Below are positions 43,242 to 54,900 of a stretch of 64,000 nucleotides of DNA, piece after piece (the first letter of the stretch is position 1; each line of letters opens with the position of its first letter). The position numbers were made by a program, and so were the translations under genes. Source of the DNA: Dictyophora rubrovolvata. Taxonomy: Eukaryota; Basidiomycota; Agaricomycetes; Phallales; Phallaceae. The notes under the pieces are model-generated. The model saw nothing but the letters and a program-made list of their open reading frames with translations. It was not told the DNA's origin and did no database searches. The stretch lies in NCBI GenBank assembly GCA_029959195.1, contig CP114119.1:248001-312000 (forward strand), read 5' to 3'.

Positions 43242-43938
43242 TTACCACTTCGCGTATGGCAAGAACTTTCCACTACGAAAGAAAAGATTGTCAGTTATCA
43301 AAACAACAAGGAGAGGATAAAGTGAACGTACTCAAACGTCAAGAGAACGCGATCACCCTTAGGGTCAGCTTTACGCTCGACTTTGATGAAACAATCAATC
43401 ATGGACATAATACCATCGCCAAACTTTTCATGGATGACTTCTTTAATTGGTTTTCCATAGACCAATATGCCTTCGTATAGACGGTAGATGACTGGGTCGG
43501 TTGGAGGAACCGGTCCTGTAGCACCACGGTGCGGCCACCATTGTTCGCCGGCAAGTTCAGAAACGGCAGAGACTTCTTGGATGCCCAAATATTCGTTCAG
43601 TTTTTGAATGTCTTGGGATGTTGGTTTTGCCTAGATTGACAAGATATATTATGATGAACAAACAGATGGGCTTGAAAACTGGGAATCTTACTTGACCGTA
43701 CATCAAAGAAGCAACCCACACCTCGTCTCTTCCGATAGCCTTTCCGATCTGTTCAAAAGTGACATCTATATAAGCGAGGTTCAACTCTGGTGACAATATG
43801 TAATTCTGAACACGAGTTCCTGACTCTTTCTTTTCTTCGCTTCAAGGAGGTAGTCATAAGGGGCCTAATCGTCGCGGGTCAGAAAACCAAAAAGTCATCG
43901 CCAATAGAAGACGATCTGGGAACACGTACAGTAGACAT
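43242..43938 (-). CDS. cynS: Cyanate hydratase (cyanase)
   Basis: Spliced minus-strand gene of about 150-160 aa. [139 protein letters not shown]-stop at 43244-43242. The catalytic triad region (Arg in YRLYE, Glu in YEGILVYG, Ser in MSMID) is present, as is the terminal GKFLPY. Cyanase converts cyanate and bicarbonate to ammonia and CO2, detoxifying cyanate and supplying nitrogen. The start at 43938 is supported by the short first exon typical of fungal genes. An HGATAR-type motif (TGATAG) lies at 43953-43958, just upstream. Confidence 0.92.
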
Positions 43939-44192
43939 CTTGCTCAGGTTGGTGATAGTGGGGAATGAAATCTCTGAAATTGTCTCAAGAGCCCATCTAG
44001 TTTGTGTGGGATTTATATTCTTCATTATGCGCCCGAGTCGGGTCTTTCATTGGCAGGTGTGACCCGATCGCCCAGAGTCACGGGAATTATCCCAGGAGAC
44101 TCCATGGGAAACAAAACGGAATACACGGAAATTCAAAATGAATATTTAAAAAATGTGCATCTAATTTTTAATCCGTATGTGCTTTAGTTTTT

Positions 44193-46146
44193 TTAGATTC
44201 TTCCTGACATTCGTATCTCTAGCCAACGTAAAGGCGGATAGATGATCAACGCCACCACAAAAGAAAGTTCGAAACCTAAATCGCCCGTGGTTTTCGCAAT
44301 GGGACCCACGTACCATACTTGATCCATCGCCGGCACGGCGACTGAAAAGCCTACAGCCAAGCTCAAGAATGCCGCCAGACCATATGGAAGCTTAGAGGGT
44401 CTATTCCATATTGAGATGTCGTAGTTGGACGTACTTCCGTGACGAAATATAAAATGTTCAAAGACTAATATGACCGTGTACGGACCCGGCCAATAGCTTA
44501 TTATACCCAGGAAGTTACTAAGGACATCGAAAAACCGATGAGCACCTGCTATAGCCAAAGGAATGACGCTATCGGTGTCGGAAAAGTAGCTTCAAGAAGA
44601 TAGAAGTTTAATGAGACTTACATGGCTGTGCCGACGAGGCAGAAAACGTATCTTGAAACACGTAATAATACCGGGAAAATGATTTGGAAATTGAGTGAAA
44701 TTGAGTAGAATGTAGCAGCAATGTTGCCTGTAACGCTTAACGCCAGAAGAACCATGAGGAATTTCCCAAATCCACCGGTAGGTTCGAGCATTGCAGCCAG
44801 CAATCCACCAACGGATCCACTCTCGTAACCTGCCTGCCATGAAGGAACGTTGGATACACACGCTCCAACAGCCGCTCCAAGGCATTGTAGGGTAACCTAA
44901 TTGATCAAATTGAATACCGGTCAATATCTTCTAAAAAAAACGTACTGGTGGAAACAATAAACCCAAGTAGGTATATAAAAATAATCGAAGCCTTGTGCCA
45001 GATAAGATTTTTTCTTCTTTATAAAAGAGCTTTGGTCAAAATACCTTGGGGCACGTGGAGATAAATAGCATGAAAAGTCCGAGCTGAGTCCAACGTAGGT
45101 AAACACGTAACCTGCAATGACCGATGCGAATGATAATACAACCGGTGCTGTAGCAGGCGGAAATTCAGCTGGATGGGTAAGATGATGCCCTCCAACGCCC
45201 ACGGCGATTATGAATGCGATAACGACGGGTATCCATGCCAATCGGTCATACCTAGAGGGATTTTGAGCTCTTGAAGCTCCAAGAAGTTGTGATGACTTAC
45301 CAATGCAATACAGTATATCCCATGAATGATATAACCAATGATATCAATGCTATTATTACAATTCCGACACTGTTTGGCAATTAATTTTAGGGGTAAGAGA
45401 AGGAGAATTTGAGTGAACACGCACGTCCAACTCATAGATTGGTTGGTAATACTCGAAAGGGTCTGCCCTCCGAGAATGATATTGAGGATATTAAAACCCA
45501 CCATACCGACAAGGTTGAACAAAACGGGAAGGAAGACGAGGTAATAACTATTTCAAAAAACGAGTCAGATGCACTCAGCGAGAAATTACATACATAAAAC
45601 TTGAATTACTAACCCAAAACTATATCTAGCAAGGATCATTTGCCTTAGACCTAATTTCGGTCCAAAAGTTACACTAATAAACAAATTAGGAATAAATTAT
45701 TGAAACAAACTAAGGAAAGTACCTACAAATATGCAGGGGGTATGGTACACAGAATGTTTATAAACAAAATGACAAGGCAGCTGTCGCGTCTGCTTAATCC
45801 GTATACCAAAGGACCTAAGGAACCCGTGGAAAACCTAATTATAAAATCTTGAATATATTGGGTCAAAAGGTGCTTCAAACATGATTTACGTCAGAACATT
45901 GATGCTCATTGTTGCCCAAAATGTGAACATTCGACTGTAAGCCACGTCTGTTCGCTCTTCGAGAGGGACAGGGGATATGCCTGTTTATGTGCGATTGTCA
46001 GTCATAGAGCATCATTTAAATTTGAACGTACCTCTAGATTCAACTCCCCATAGTAAAAACCTCTCAACCAATCTCAGTTGTTTCGTTTCGGGAATATCAG
46101 TCGAGTCATAATGATCTTTTTCAGAGACAGAATCTTGTTTGTTCAT
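44193..46146 (-). CDS. NCS1-family purine-cytosine permease
   Basis: A multi-exon 12-pass transporter. ATG at 46146 (MNKQDSVSEKDHYDSTDIPE) leads to RLVERFLLWGVESRG|ISPVPL, EERTDVAYSRMFTFWATMSI, then RFSTGSLGPLVYGLSRRDSC (FSTGxLGP family motif), VTFGPKLGLRQMILARYSFG (GPKxGLRxM, RYSFG), FNLVGMVGFNILNIILGGQT, VFTQILLLL, FVTYVGL-type segments, a long run of membrane helices through FYSISLNFQIIFPVLLRV, AIAGAHRFFDVLSNFLGIIS, YWPGPYTVILVFEHFIFRHG, and cytosolic end LRWLEIRMSGRI. Homologues carry cytosine, adenine, guanine or related purines with protons; the cargo cannot be specified. The upstream in-frame GTG at 46194 was not used. It lies next to cyanase on the same strand (255 bp apart) and shares its promoter region with the dioxygenase. 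Confidence 0.85.
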
Positions 46147-46577
46147 TTTTCGGTATATCTCCGGACTATAGATATCAGTATTATCGACAAACACTTAAGG
46201 AAATGTACAAACGTAGGAATTTGGCAAAACTTTTGTGGAGCAAAGTTCTAAACCTAGAAGGCAAAACTCTTTACCCACTGCGGCCAGGGGCCAGGGATGC
46301 CAGCAATTATTGAGACAAATTCGCCACAAACCAAACTAGATGTGTCGATGCAAGGTGCACGAAGGGTTGAAATGAACTCTCTTCCTGTCGAAAGACAAAC
46401 TTCTTTTGAACTTCTTATCTATGACATTTAAAGTTTTTCATGATCGGCGCTGAACTCTAAGGTCATGTGAGGACTCTCGGCTGACTCAACTTGACAATAA
46501 CATGACGTAAACAATGTCACATCTTTTTCCCCGACTTTTCAAGTTGATAAGCCAGCGTTGAACTGACCTCATTAGCA
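46147..46577. promoter_or_regulatory. Shared promoter of NCS1 permease and 3-HAO genes
   Basis: 431 bp between divergent ATG codons. Two HGATAR-type motifs are visible (an AGATAAG reverse complement at about 46413-46420 and TGATAA at 46545-46550). Such sites can bind GATA nitrogen regulators in fungi. Chance occurrence is quite possible. Confidence 0.45.
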
Positions 46578-47283
46578 ATGCCTCTCTCGCCTCCTTTGAA
46601 TTTTCGTAAATGGCTTTCTGAAAACTCAGAGCTTTTGAAGCCGCCAGTGAACAACTATTGTCTCTACTCAGGGGATGATTTCATCGTCATGGCTGTCGGC
46701 GGCCCAAATGAGCGGAATGATTATCATATTAATGAAACCGAGGTTCTTCTCGTTATCACTTGGATGAAGTTTGAGATAATAGCTTTGGTTGTATCTTCCC
46801 ACAGGAATGGTTTTATCAACATAAAGGAAACATGCTCCTACGTGTGGTCGACGGCGAGGAGTTCAAGGACATTCCTATCAACGAAGGGGAGATGTTTTTA
46901 CTTCCTGGTATGTTCCCGGCCGAAACCATTTCTTTCCCGTATGGTACAAATGGCATGATGTGATCTTGGACAGCAAATACACCGCACAATCCTGTCAGAT
47001 TTGCTAATACAATTGGACTAGTGATGGAACGCAAACGTCCGGCTGCGTCGACTGGTTCGTGTTCTTTGAGCCGACTTCAACTCAGCTTTGATATGATAAT
47101 TCTATAGATCGACTAAGATGGTATTGTCGTTCCGGGCATCACGATTCTCCCGTTATCATCCGTGAAGAAGCTTTTCATTGCGAGGATCTCGGCACACAAC
47201 TCAAGCCTCTTATCAACAATTGGATCAATAGTGCTGAGTTGAGAAAGTGCGGTTCGTGTGGTGTTGTAGCTGAACCGAAATAG
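46578..47283 (+). CDS. BNA1: 3-hydroxyanthranilate 3,4-dioxygenase
   Basis: Four exons encode a single cupin domain of about 175-180 aa. [39 protein letters not shown], then [20 protein letters not shown] with substrate-binding Arg and the iron ligands His and Glu, [25 protein letters not shown], |[20 protein letters not shown] with the third iron-ligand His, KRPAAST, |[51 protein letters not shown]-stop. The order and residues match 3-HAO of the kynurenine route to NAD (Bna1 in yeast). The second, rubredoxin-like metal site typical of fungal enzymes is only partly visible as CGSCG. It is divergent from the permease gene. Confidence 0.9.
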
Positions 47284-47463
47284 AGTGGTATATGTATTGA
47301 GTTGGTTTTAATATTTTTGTATTAAGGAACTTTCAATTATGTAAAGGGTTTTGGAGAATTGCTTTATTTTCATGTCGACTTTGAACATCCAATGTTAAAT
47401 GAACCACTGAGGGGATATGTAAACGCATCAACGTTCGAATCGAAAATGAACAGCGTATTTACT

Positions 47464-49609
47464 TTATAGCTCGCAAACTCCCCTAGAGTCAAAATATTCG
47501 GATCCAACCCCGGCAGGAACAATAAACAACCCATCTGGATCGTATGCTCTCTTAACGGAAAGTAATCTCTCGTAGTTCGGCCCGAAAAATGTTGTTTGGA
47601 AGTTGGGTTCACGGACGTCAGCTTCATTTGAGTATGCACCGCTGTTTTCGCCGCCAGCGAGAGAAGTTAAAATGGGTACTTGATTCGCTGTCATATTCCT
47701 TCTAATTTGTTCCACTTCCTCTGGTGACGTTTTGTCATTCCATGTTCTTACAATGACAATCTATTAGAGGCGATTTCGTAAGTTTTAATTTATGGGTGCT
47801 ATGAAATTCAATTGTTCTTAACGTGTGCTTTTGCAGTTCGCCATTTAGGATTCACGGCGGAGTCGATATCGCGGTTCTCCGAAACTTGACCTAAAGTTTC
47901 AGTGTCCAGTAAGTACGAGCGGTTTGTAACCTAAATAGGGATCGAATAACAGGGCGCACACAACTTACCTCCCGCGACGAGATGGCCCAGTATACTACCC
48001 GGGCGTTAGCATCGGAGCATAACAAAAAAAATGAAGAGCTACCTTCGCACCCCCGAGTCGTATAATTTAGTATACGCTCGACCAATGCGAACAGTATCGT
48101 TTCGGTATACAGTCTCCGGAAGAAGCCTGGATCCGAGGATCACTTCAGACCCTCCGAGGTCAGTAGTTGACGATCCAAGTAAATCGTTCACATTTCTCAA
48201 TTCGACTGAGATATTTGATGTGAATCCCAGGCTGTGGATCCCATCGACGAATGGTTGCATAGCTCCAGTCGCCTTTTCTATCGTTGCTTTAGGAAAGAAC
48301 GTGACAACGTCCCAGGCATATAGAGGTACTCTTGTGGTATAAAAATATTGCCCGGCTTTGAGGGAATCCCAATCAAATATATGACGTGCGTGCAATTCTG
48401 CCAATTCACCGACTTGAATTGAGTTGTTGAGTGCCACGTGTATTGAGTGGTAAACGCCGCTGAAGGTGGGGTAGACGCGAAATGTAGTACTGATGATGAC
48501 TCCCCAACTACCAGCGCCTCCACCACGTAAAGCCCAAAAAACTACGAGCTTGTCGTGAGTGCGTCAAATAAATCGATTTTTGAGGACATACGATCTGGAT
48601 GGGAGACCGAGTTCACAGTCAGAAAAGACCCATCAGCGACGACAATCTCGAATTCTGAGATACAACATAAGCAAAAAGGCTAATTTGAGAACCAATAAAC
48701 AGTCTTACGCAATGCATTATCGGCAGCCAAACCAAGCGAAGGAGAAAGAGCTGAATGTCCAGCACCTTGCACGTAGCCTCCCGAAGGTACAACTCCTGCC
48801 GCTGTTCCACCCACGAATATCTTACCCCTCTTTTTAGCCAATTCGTATAATGTGTGCAAGTCGACACCACTTCCAACAGTAACTGCACTTCCTAGGTCTT
48901 TTCCTCCTACTTGGAAATTATTATGAAAAGTAACATTTTGCATGTACCGAGTCCATATTAAGAACGAGTCCCGAGAGGTTGACCGACCTAGGTAGTCATG
49001 TCCGGAAGCTTTGATCGCGACTTTCAAGTTATGTCGTTTGGAAAAGAGCACACCAACCTACGTGTTGGGTTAGTTAGAAGAAGAAAATTAGTCATTTGGT
49101 AGGTACCTGTATTTGTTCATGGGTAGTTGCGTTGACTCCAAAGATGGGGACGTTGCCCTGACCACATGAGATAGAATTTCGAAAGCAAAGTGAAGGTGGA
49201 TTGGAGGTGTAATCCTTCAAATGTTGAGCCGCACTGATGAAATAAAACATAGTAGATTACCTGTTCCCAATTGACCTAGTTAAACAAGATTCAGCGTCGG
49301 TTTGTGTTGAGGTAAAGCAAAAGGAGATTGACATACTTGTAACATAGCCCCAGGAATCGTTTTCCTAAAATTCCCATTGATCCATTCTGCATCTGAGCAA
49401 CCACCACCAGGTAGGGTTTTGCAAAACTGAGCTGAAGGAATGATTTTGAGCAGACGACCATCTATAGAACGGTTGAAGTTGTTCAAATCGGTTTCATCCG
49501 GGAAGTCAGGGTCGCCTGGAAGTGTTTTGCAATTTTGAGAATTTGGTCGACGATACAAGTATTTGAATAGAGTTGGGTATAATAACCAATGAAGAACGGC
49601 CAACTTCAT
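47464..49609 (-). CDS. Berberine-bridge-type FAD-linked oxidase
   Basis: A multi-exon secreted flavoprotein of the FAD_binding_4/BBE family. ATG at 49609 (MKLAVLHWLLYPTLFKYLYR) then RRPNSQNCKTLPGDPDFPDE, LNNFNRSIDGRLLKIIPSAQ, IKASGHDYLGRSTSRDSFL (His-FAD attachment-type motif), DLGSAVTVGSGVDLHTLYEL, FVGGTAAGVVPSGGYVQGAG, HSALSPSLGLAADNALR, WALRGGGAGSWGVIIST-type core, YPTFSGVYHSIHVALNNSI, RVPLYAWDVVTFFPKATIEK, then the C-terminal BBE signature FFGPNYERLLSVKRAYDPDG, LFIVPAGVGSEYFDSRGVCEL. Enzymes of this group oxidise sugars, nicotine-like amines or secondary metabolites; the substrate is unknown. The N-terminus suggests export. Exon joints were not all verified, but no stop interrupts the conserved blocks. 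Confidence 0.8.
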
Positions 49610-50229
49610 TGCAACAACACCGGCTTTTTTTGGGAGATCGACGTTCTTGAGTCTTGGCCAAGAATCAGGTAGCTAGATACGTGTATTTATGACCGGAAGA
49701 CGAGCGGCGAAGGTCTGAACGATCTGAGCAGGCACACTGAACTGCGCAATGTCAGAAGGGGCTCTCGGCTTTAATTTGAAGATTCTTGAGAAGCATCATG
49801 TCTTCTAGCGTGATTCATAAAAGTCGGGCAGTGACTAGTGAAACATAGCAATGATATAACCATAGGCGACCGTTGCATTTCTCGTGTGTTTTATGTGCTG
49901 GACCTTGTCCAAATACCATAGTCACTGAACGTCTCCATACAAAAAATCACAGGCGACCGTGCTATCTTAGTCACGTGACACGTTCAGGTTGGTACACGAG
50001 GGTCCTGCGGAGCTCGAGTCGGAGTGTGAAGGGTGACCACGTCGTGCCGGAAACGTTTAACGCGGACAATCGGTTTGTACCTCTGTTACCTTGTACCGAA
50101 TTCACAGCTTATTCTTTTCACAAATAGGGAGCAATCCATGACTTCATTCTACTATACCCTAAAACATCGGAGCAGTTCGCTACTTTTGAGCGTCTGAATC
50201 CCTAAGTAGTAGCTAATAGCTACAGGTTT
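49610..50229. other. Gene-free stretch upstream of the oxidase
   Basis: Promoter side of the oxidase gene; no gene is supported. Minor matches to open frames lack domains. Confidence 0.5.
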
Positions 50230-50249
50230 GTTACCCGGAATCCTTGTCA

Positions 50250-50790
50250 ATGTCAAATGGGGTGGGATCTCGAAGAAAAAGTTCGCGTTCTCAAATTCAT
50301 TCCAGGAAATCTGTCTATTCGCAAATCACTGAGGTCACCGCGGCGTTCAGTATTCTTTTATGGAGGAGTGCTTTGACGTGTCATTAAAAAGAATCGTCGA
50401 TACCATGATACTGGCAGAGCCTGACCATGTCGTTGATCTCCAACGTGTTAGCAGAAATGCGTTCACACAAGAGCCGTACTCTTGATTTCGTGTCCGGCGG
50501 ACCATATAACAAATTATACCCTATCTATGGACGCCCAGACATGCTCCTGAGAGTGGGGGATAAGGGAGTATCTCTACCATCGCGAGATGTTCTTAGATTT
50601 TTGTGGGGCCGAACACATCGACGAGCTGTTTAGCTCCCTACCGCACAATGCCCTCACGCATGGTGACCTATTACCTCGTAATATCGCTGTTCAAGGCTCG
50701 AAAAACACTGGTATGATCAATTGGGAGACCCCTGCCCTGCACTCTGGGAGCATCGCGGAATGCATCTTTCTTCAGCGATGACACCGGGCT
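50250..50790 (+). pseudogene. Degenerate APH-type phosphotransferase gene
   Basis: Pieces of a kinase-like phosphotransferase (APH family) in three frames: WDLEEKVRVLKFIPGN (50260 region), NVLAEMRSHKSRTLDFVSGG (50430-50510), MFLDFCGAEHIDELFSSLPH (50587), NALTHGDLLPRNIAVQGSKN (the HGDLLPRN catalytic loop), then TGMINWETPALHSG, where a Trp-Glu-rich motif usually continues to WEYCRMH. Several frame changes and a premature end near 50781 show it is broken. It is a host-type gene remnant, not associated with visible mobile ends. Confidence 0.7.
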
Positions 50791-51049
50791 GAGACCATTT
50801 TCACGCGACATGGTCAACAAGGCTTCAACGTTCAACTCTTCATCGTCAGCATCCATACAAAAGAAAGTCAGTGTGTAGTAGTAAAATCAAATAAACATCA
50901 ATTGATTTAAGTTTCCGCACAGTCGATATGTGAAAACGTTCTTGAGTTGATATTTATCCCAACTCATGACTCGGACACTGGACTTGGGACTTTCGCACAT
51001 CGCGTGACCAAACGCGTCTCATCAAACGTGTTTTTTTTTCGCAACTGCC

Positions 51050-51695
51050 ATGCCACCGCAACCAGCGGATCTTCTTGACTGTAAGCCCAAGGTGTGTGAA
51101 GTTTGAATTAAAAACTGACGGCTAATTAATTATAATCTGGATTATTGACGAAAATGACCATAATAAAATTTGTTGTTCAATCTGTGTTTCGCAATTCCCG
51201 AAGAAGGCATGGATTGCTCGAAAAAATTGCAGGAATCACGTAAAAAGCCAATTTCATCAGAGAAGCGTCGACGTGAAAGGGATGGGTGAAATTGAAAAGG
51301 AGATGATAGCAGGAAGTAAAACTTCGTTTTTCTTTATCTGAGCACCCAGAACACTGGCAGTCAGTTCCTCGAAAACGAACGCACAATGAAATGTTGTGTG
51401 GTGGAGACAAAAATGAGCCCAAGCCGGAATTGTCAGTTGCATTGCGTCGCTCTATTATGAAACAATGTATCACAACCGTGGGGACAGAATTACAGATAGC
51501 TACGGAGGATGAACCAAAGTTGGAGGAATGGGCAGAGGTACGTACTTGGTACGTATATACTGTTCTTACTTTCACGAAGCTTGTGCGTTTAGGCCCACTT
51601 ATATGGAGCTGTTCAGCTTGCGAAAGTTACTTCGCAATTCGGAGTCTGTCAAACTCGGGTGATGACAGTGATCTTTTTTTCTTGTACCGAGATTT
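51050..51695 (+). CDS. Possible small multi-exon gene, very uncertain
   Basis: ATG at 51050 opens MPPQPADLLDCKPK and ends at a donor (aag|gtgtgtg). Downstream plus-strand open segments include MDCSKKLQESRKKPISSEKR and RTHNEMLCGGDKNEPKPELS, RRSIMKQCITTVGTELQIAT, EDEPKLEEWAE before a donor (gtacgt) at 51539, then AHLYGAVQLAKVTSQFGVC. Joining them in a single frame requires choices I cannot justify. It may be a real small gene of the TBC gene's left side, or noise. Confidence 0.2.
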
Positions 51696-51967
51696 GAAAC
51701 GATAGTAACAACGTCTATGTATCAATACTAGCATTCATGATTTTTTTCTTCTTTTTGCTCGTGTGCTTATAGTCTTGGTTCGAGACTTATTTGTCAGCAA
51801 CACGTGTCACGGCTTGCAGTGTGTGGTAATTGCGTGACATATCCAGCAAGACGCTTCGACCACCACCACCACCATCTCTTACTTTGTTATTACATTGCAC
51901 TTTATGCTCACAACGTTGTCCCAATTTCGATAACCGTTTAATTTCGCTTCGTTTATTTGCTCGAATA

Positions 51968-54900
51968 ATGAGCATATCCCTAAATAATTCCTCAATACCC
52001 GTTGATTCACATCCTCTTCTTCCCGAAGACCTGCAAGTAACTGTCGGTCGGCCACCACGTCGACGCGCAAGAACGAGGGTACATGATGCACCTGAGAATC
52101 CTTCTCCCGCTCTTTCGTCTACGCAAAACACAGCAGACACTAGTGAAGATCCCAATCCCCCATTGCGTAATGCCGCTCATGCGTATACATCAGACCACAC
52201 ACGCCGAACGAGTGTCAATTGGGATGGAAGCGTCCGCGGCTTCTCGAAGCAAGGGGATAGGAAAAACATGCTTGATGTTGAAAAATCTCGTACAATGCAC
52301 GTCCCGCCCTCAGTTTCTGGCAGATCCAGTGCCCTTTCTCTCGTCTGGGATCAGCCGACTGTACCACTATTCATTGTTGGCACTTCAAAGGCTGTACATA
52401 CTACCGAAACTGTCTCGTCTGGTGGTCCAGAAACGCCGGTTCAGCGTCCCCTTCTAACAGTTACATCTCCCGGAGGGTCAAACGGTCAAGACCGGACACT
52501 TCACGGCCTTCCTGCACGAGCAGCATCTCATATCCTTTCTACGCCTTTTCACTTACTAAGTGACTCGGATATCCAAACAGCCGTATCTGATCTTTCTGTT
52601 CTGTCCGAAGAAGAAGATGTCAAGTGAGCATTTATTGTCTTCTTACTGGACCTCAAACTGATTGGGTTTCTTCTCCTTGAAGTGTAACTCATCCGTACCA
52701 TTCTGCACTCAGAATTCTATCAGAAGCAGTTGAGAAATTGACTCAAGCTCGTTTAGAACTGGAACGAGATAGACGGTCTCTTATGGAGAAGCAGGCTAGG
52801 ATACGAAATGCCTCAAGTCTCCGGAGGCATGACGACGTCTTTAGCTTACGGGGTTCCATCTTATCCATTCTTGACGAGCAATTGGACGATGTTACTGATA
52901 CCGACGCGCAAGACGCCGACTCTGAAGCGGAGAGCTCCTTGTTTCGATACCGTCAAGACTCGGGCTCACGCGACCAAGTGGTTCGTTATAAATGCTTTAT
53001 CTGTGCTGCCTCGTGCTCTAATAAAAACACTTAGTCTTTACAAGACTCTCTATCTGCAGCGCTGTCTGAAGATTTAACTTCACATGTGGACCCGTTCTAC
53101 CGCGCGCCGTCGCCTTCGTTTAAAGAACTTGACGACACTCGGAGCAATAGAGATCGTATTGGAACTGAAGTTGATTCGAATTCAACCTCTGACCTCGCTA
53201 CCATAATTCCTCAAACTCTGCAGATCAACAATGATGTCCCGTCTTCAGTTGATCAGGTTTCATACCCGTCTACGTCTCATACCCAATCAAGCCCCAAGGG
53301 TTATCGGATAAAGTCACGATCCCCGAAGGCTAGAACTAACAGCGCTAGCTCAAGCCATTCCAGCAATATGGGCGACTGGATGGGCTGGTTCGGGAAGAGT
53401 GCACTTAACAAGGTTCAGTCAAAACAACTCAAGCCCGAGGTGATTAAGAGCGACAGTCCCGGTGTACCAGAAGGTTCTTCGTCTGAATCGGGCGTTACAG
53501 ACGAAACGAGCACAACGAGCACTCCGAAGCCTACCGAAACATTACCTGAAGATGTAAACAAGACCCTGAAAGCCACGCCGAAATCGCTTAAAGAGGCTGC
53601 TTCGAAGCCAACTGTGCGTCTTGCTAGTGGTATGCTGAACGTTTTCCGGCTAGGATCATCGTCTCCCCAGTCTCATCCAACTAATTCTCCCTCGGCCTCG
53701 GCGACTCCGTCTGCAAAACCAGCTCATCAACGTCGAGCATCGCTTGCACTTAACATAAACTCTGTTGCGCCAAGTGTGCTTAGTTCTCCCATTCTGGGCG
53801 CTTTCGTGCTTCCGTCCGTGCCTGCCGTTCCAGTTACGGTATCCTCCAACATTGCTGGGACCACTTCCGTGCAGCCTCAGGAAGATGACGTGAAGACAGT
53901 GGCGAAGAACTCAATTACATCCACAGCACCTTCTATTCTGGAGGACGACGTTGACTCTGTACTCTCTTCCAATCTTTCGCCTGAACGAACCGGAGATGAT
54001 CAGGTCAAGACGCAAGGCTCGTCGTTGCGTGCACTGTCAAATGCCACTCGTGTAATGACCTCAGATCCTTCTTCAATTCTGGTAGCCGATGATGTTGCGC
54101 CTCTCATAAAAACCCTTGCGTGGGAGCTCGTCTCTCACGTACGAGAGAACAATATCACGTATCGCGAGCCTATGAAGCCTAAAACCCGACCAAAGCCTCT
54201 GGTGGTAACCGAACAGTCACCTGATGGGGACCCAGAGCAGGCAGGCAAAATAGCTGTGAAAAGCAGCGTTAAAACGTTCAGCAAGAATACTTCATTGTCT
54301 ATTTTAGGCATTTCTAACGGTCAGGCAGAGAAGCCACGTAGGGCCGGCGGTTTGAGTAACCTAGCTAGTCCGTTACTGATAGGATTTGGGGCCTCATCGA
54401 AATCTAAAGTGACTGTGACTTCGCGGGATGATGCTGTTAATGCCGCAGTTGTTCAGCCTGTTGCTGGTGGGTCGTCGAGCGGGACAGGAGGTAGTGGGCC
54501 TCTGTCTGTTGCTCTGGAGAGCATTATACCAGCTATCGCCAAACCTCCGACGCAATACCTTGCCAGGACGTACACCTCTCTTGTATCACCGGACTTCAAA
54601 CCTCCAAGCTCTTTTGGTGGATTTAGCGGTGACAGGTTCGCTACTCGGCAAGACACCGACGGAAAAGAACCTATTACCGACAGATATGGTTTCGTCTACG
54701 AAGTGTCCTCTTACGATGTCTTGTTGCTGGATCGGGCTTTACGTGCGAACAACTGTGCTCCTGGTTGCCTGACTGGCGTCAAAGTTGCCGATCGTGAAGA
54801 AACTAACGATTGGGTGGTTTCGGAAGCTATTAATGTCGAGCTTGAGGTTGTTCGCGGTGAATGTGGCTGTGTTGATGGGATTAAACAACAGAGTCAACAG

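Noticed and set aside
46147-46194. Extended permease start at 46194
   Set aside because: The codon is GTG, and a good ATG at 46146 lies in frame before the conserved region.
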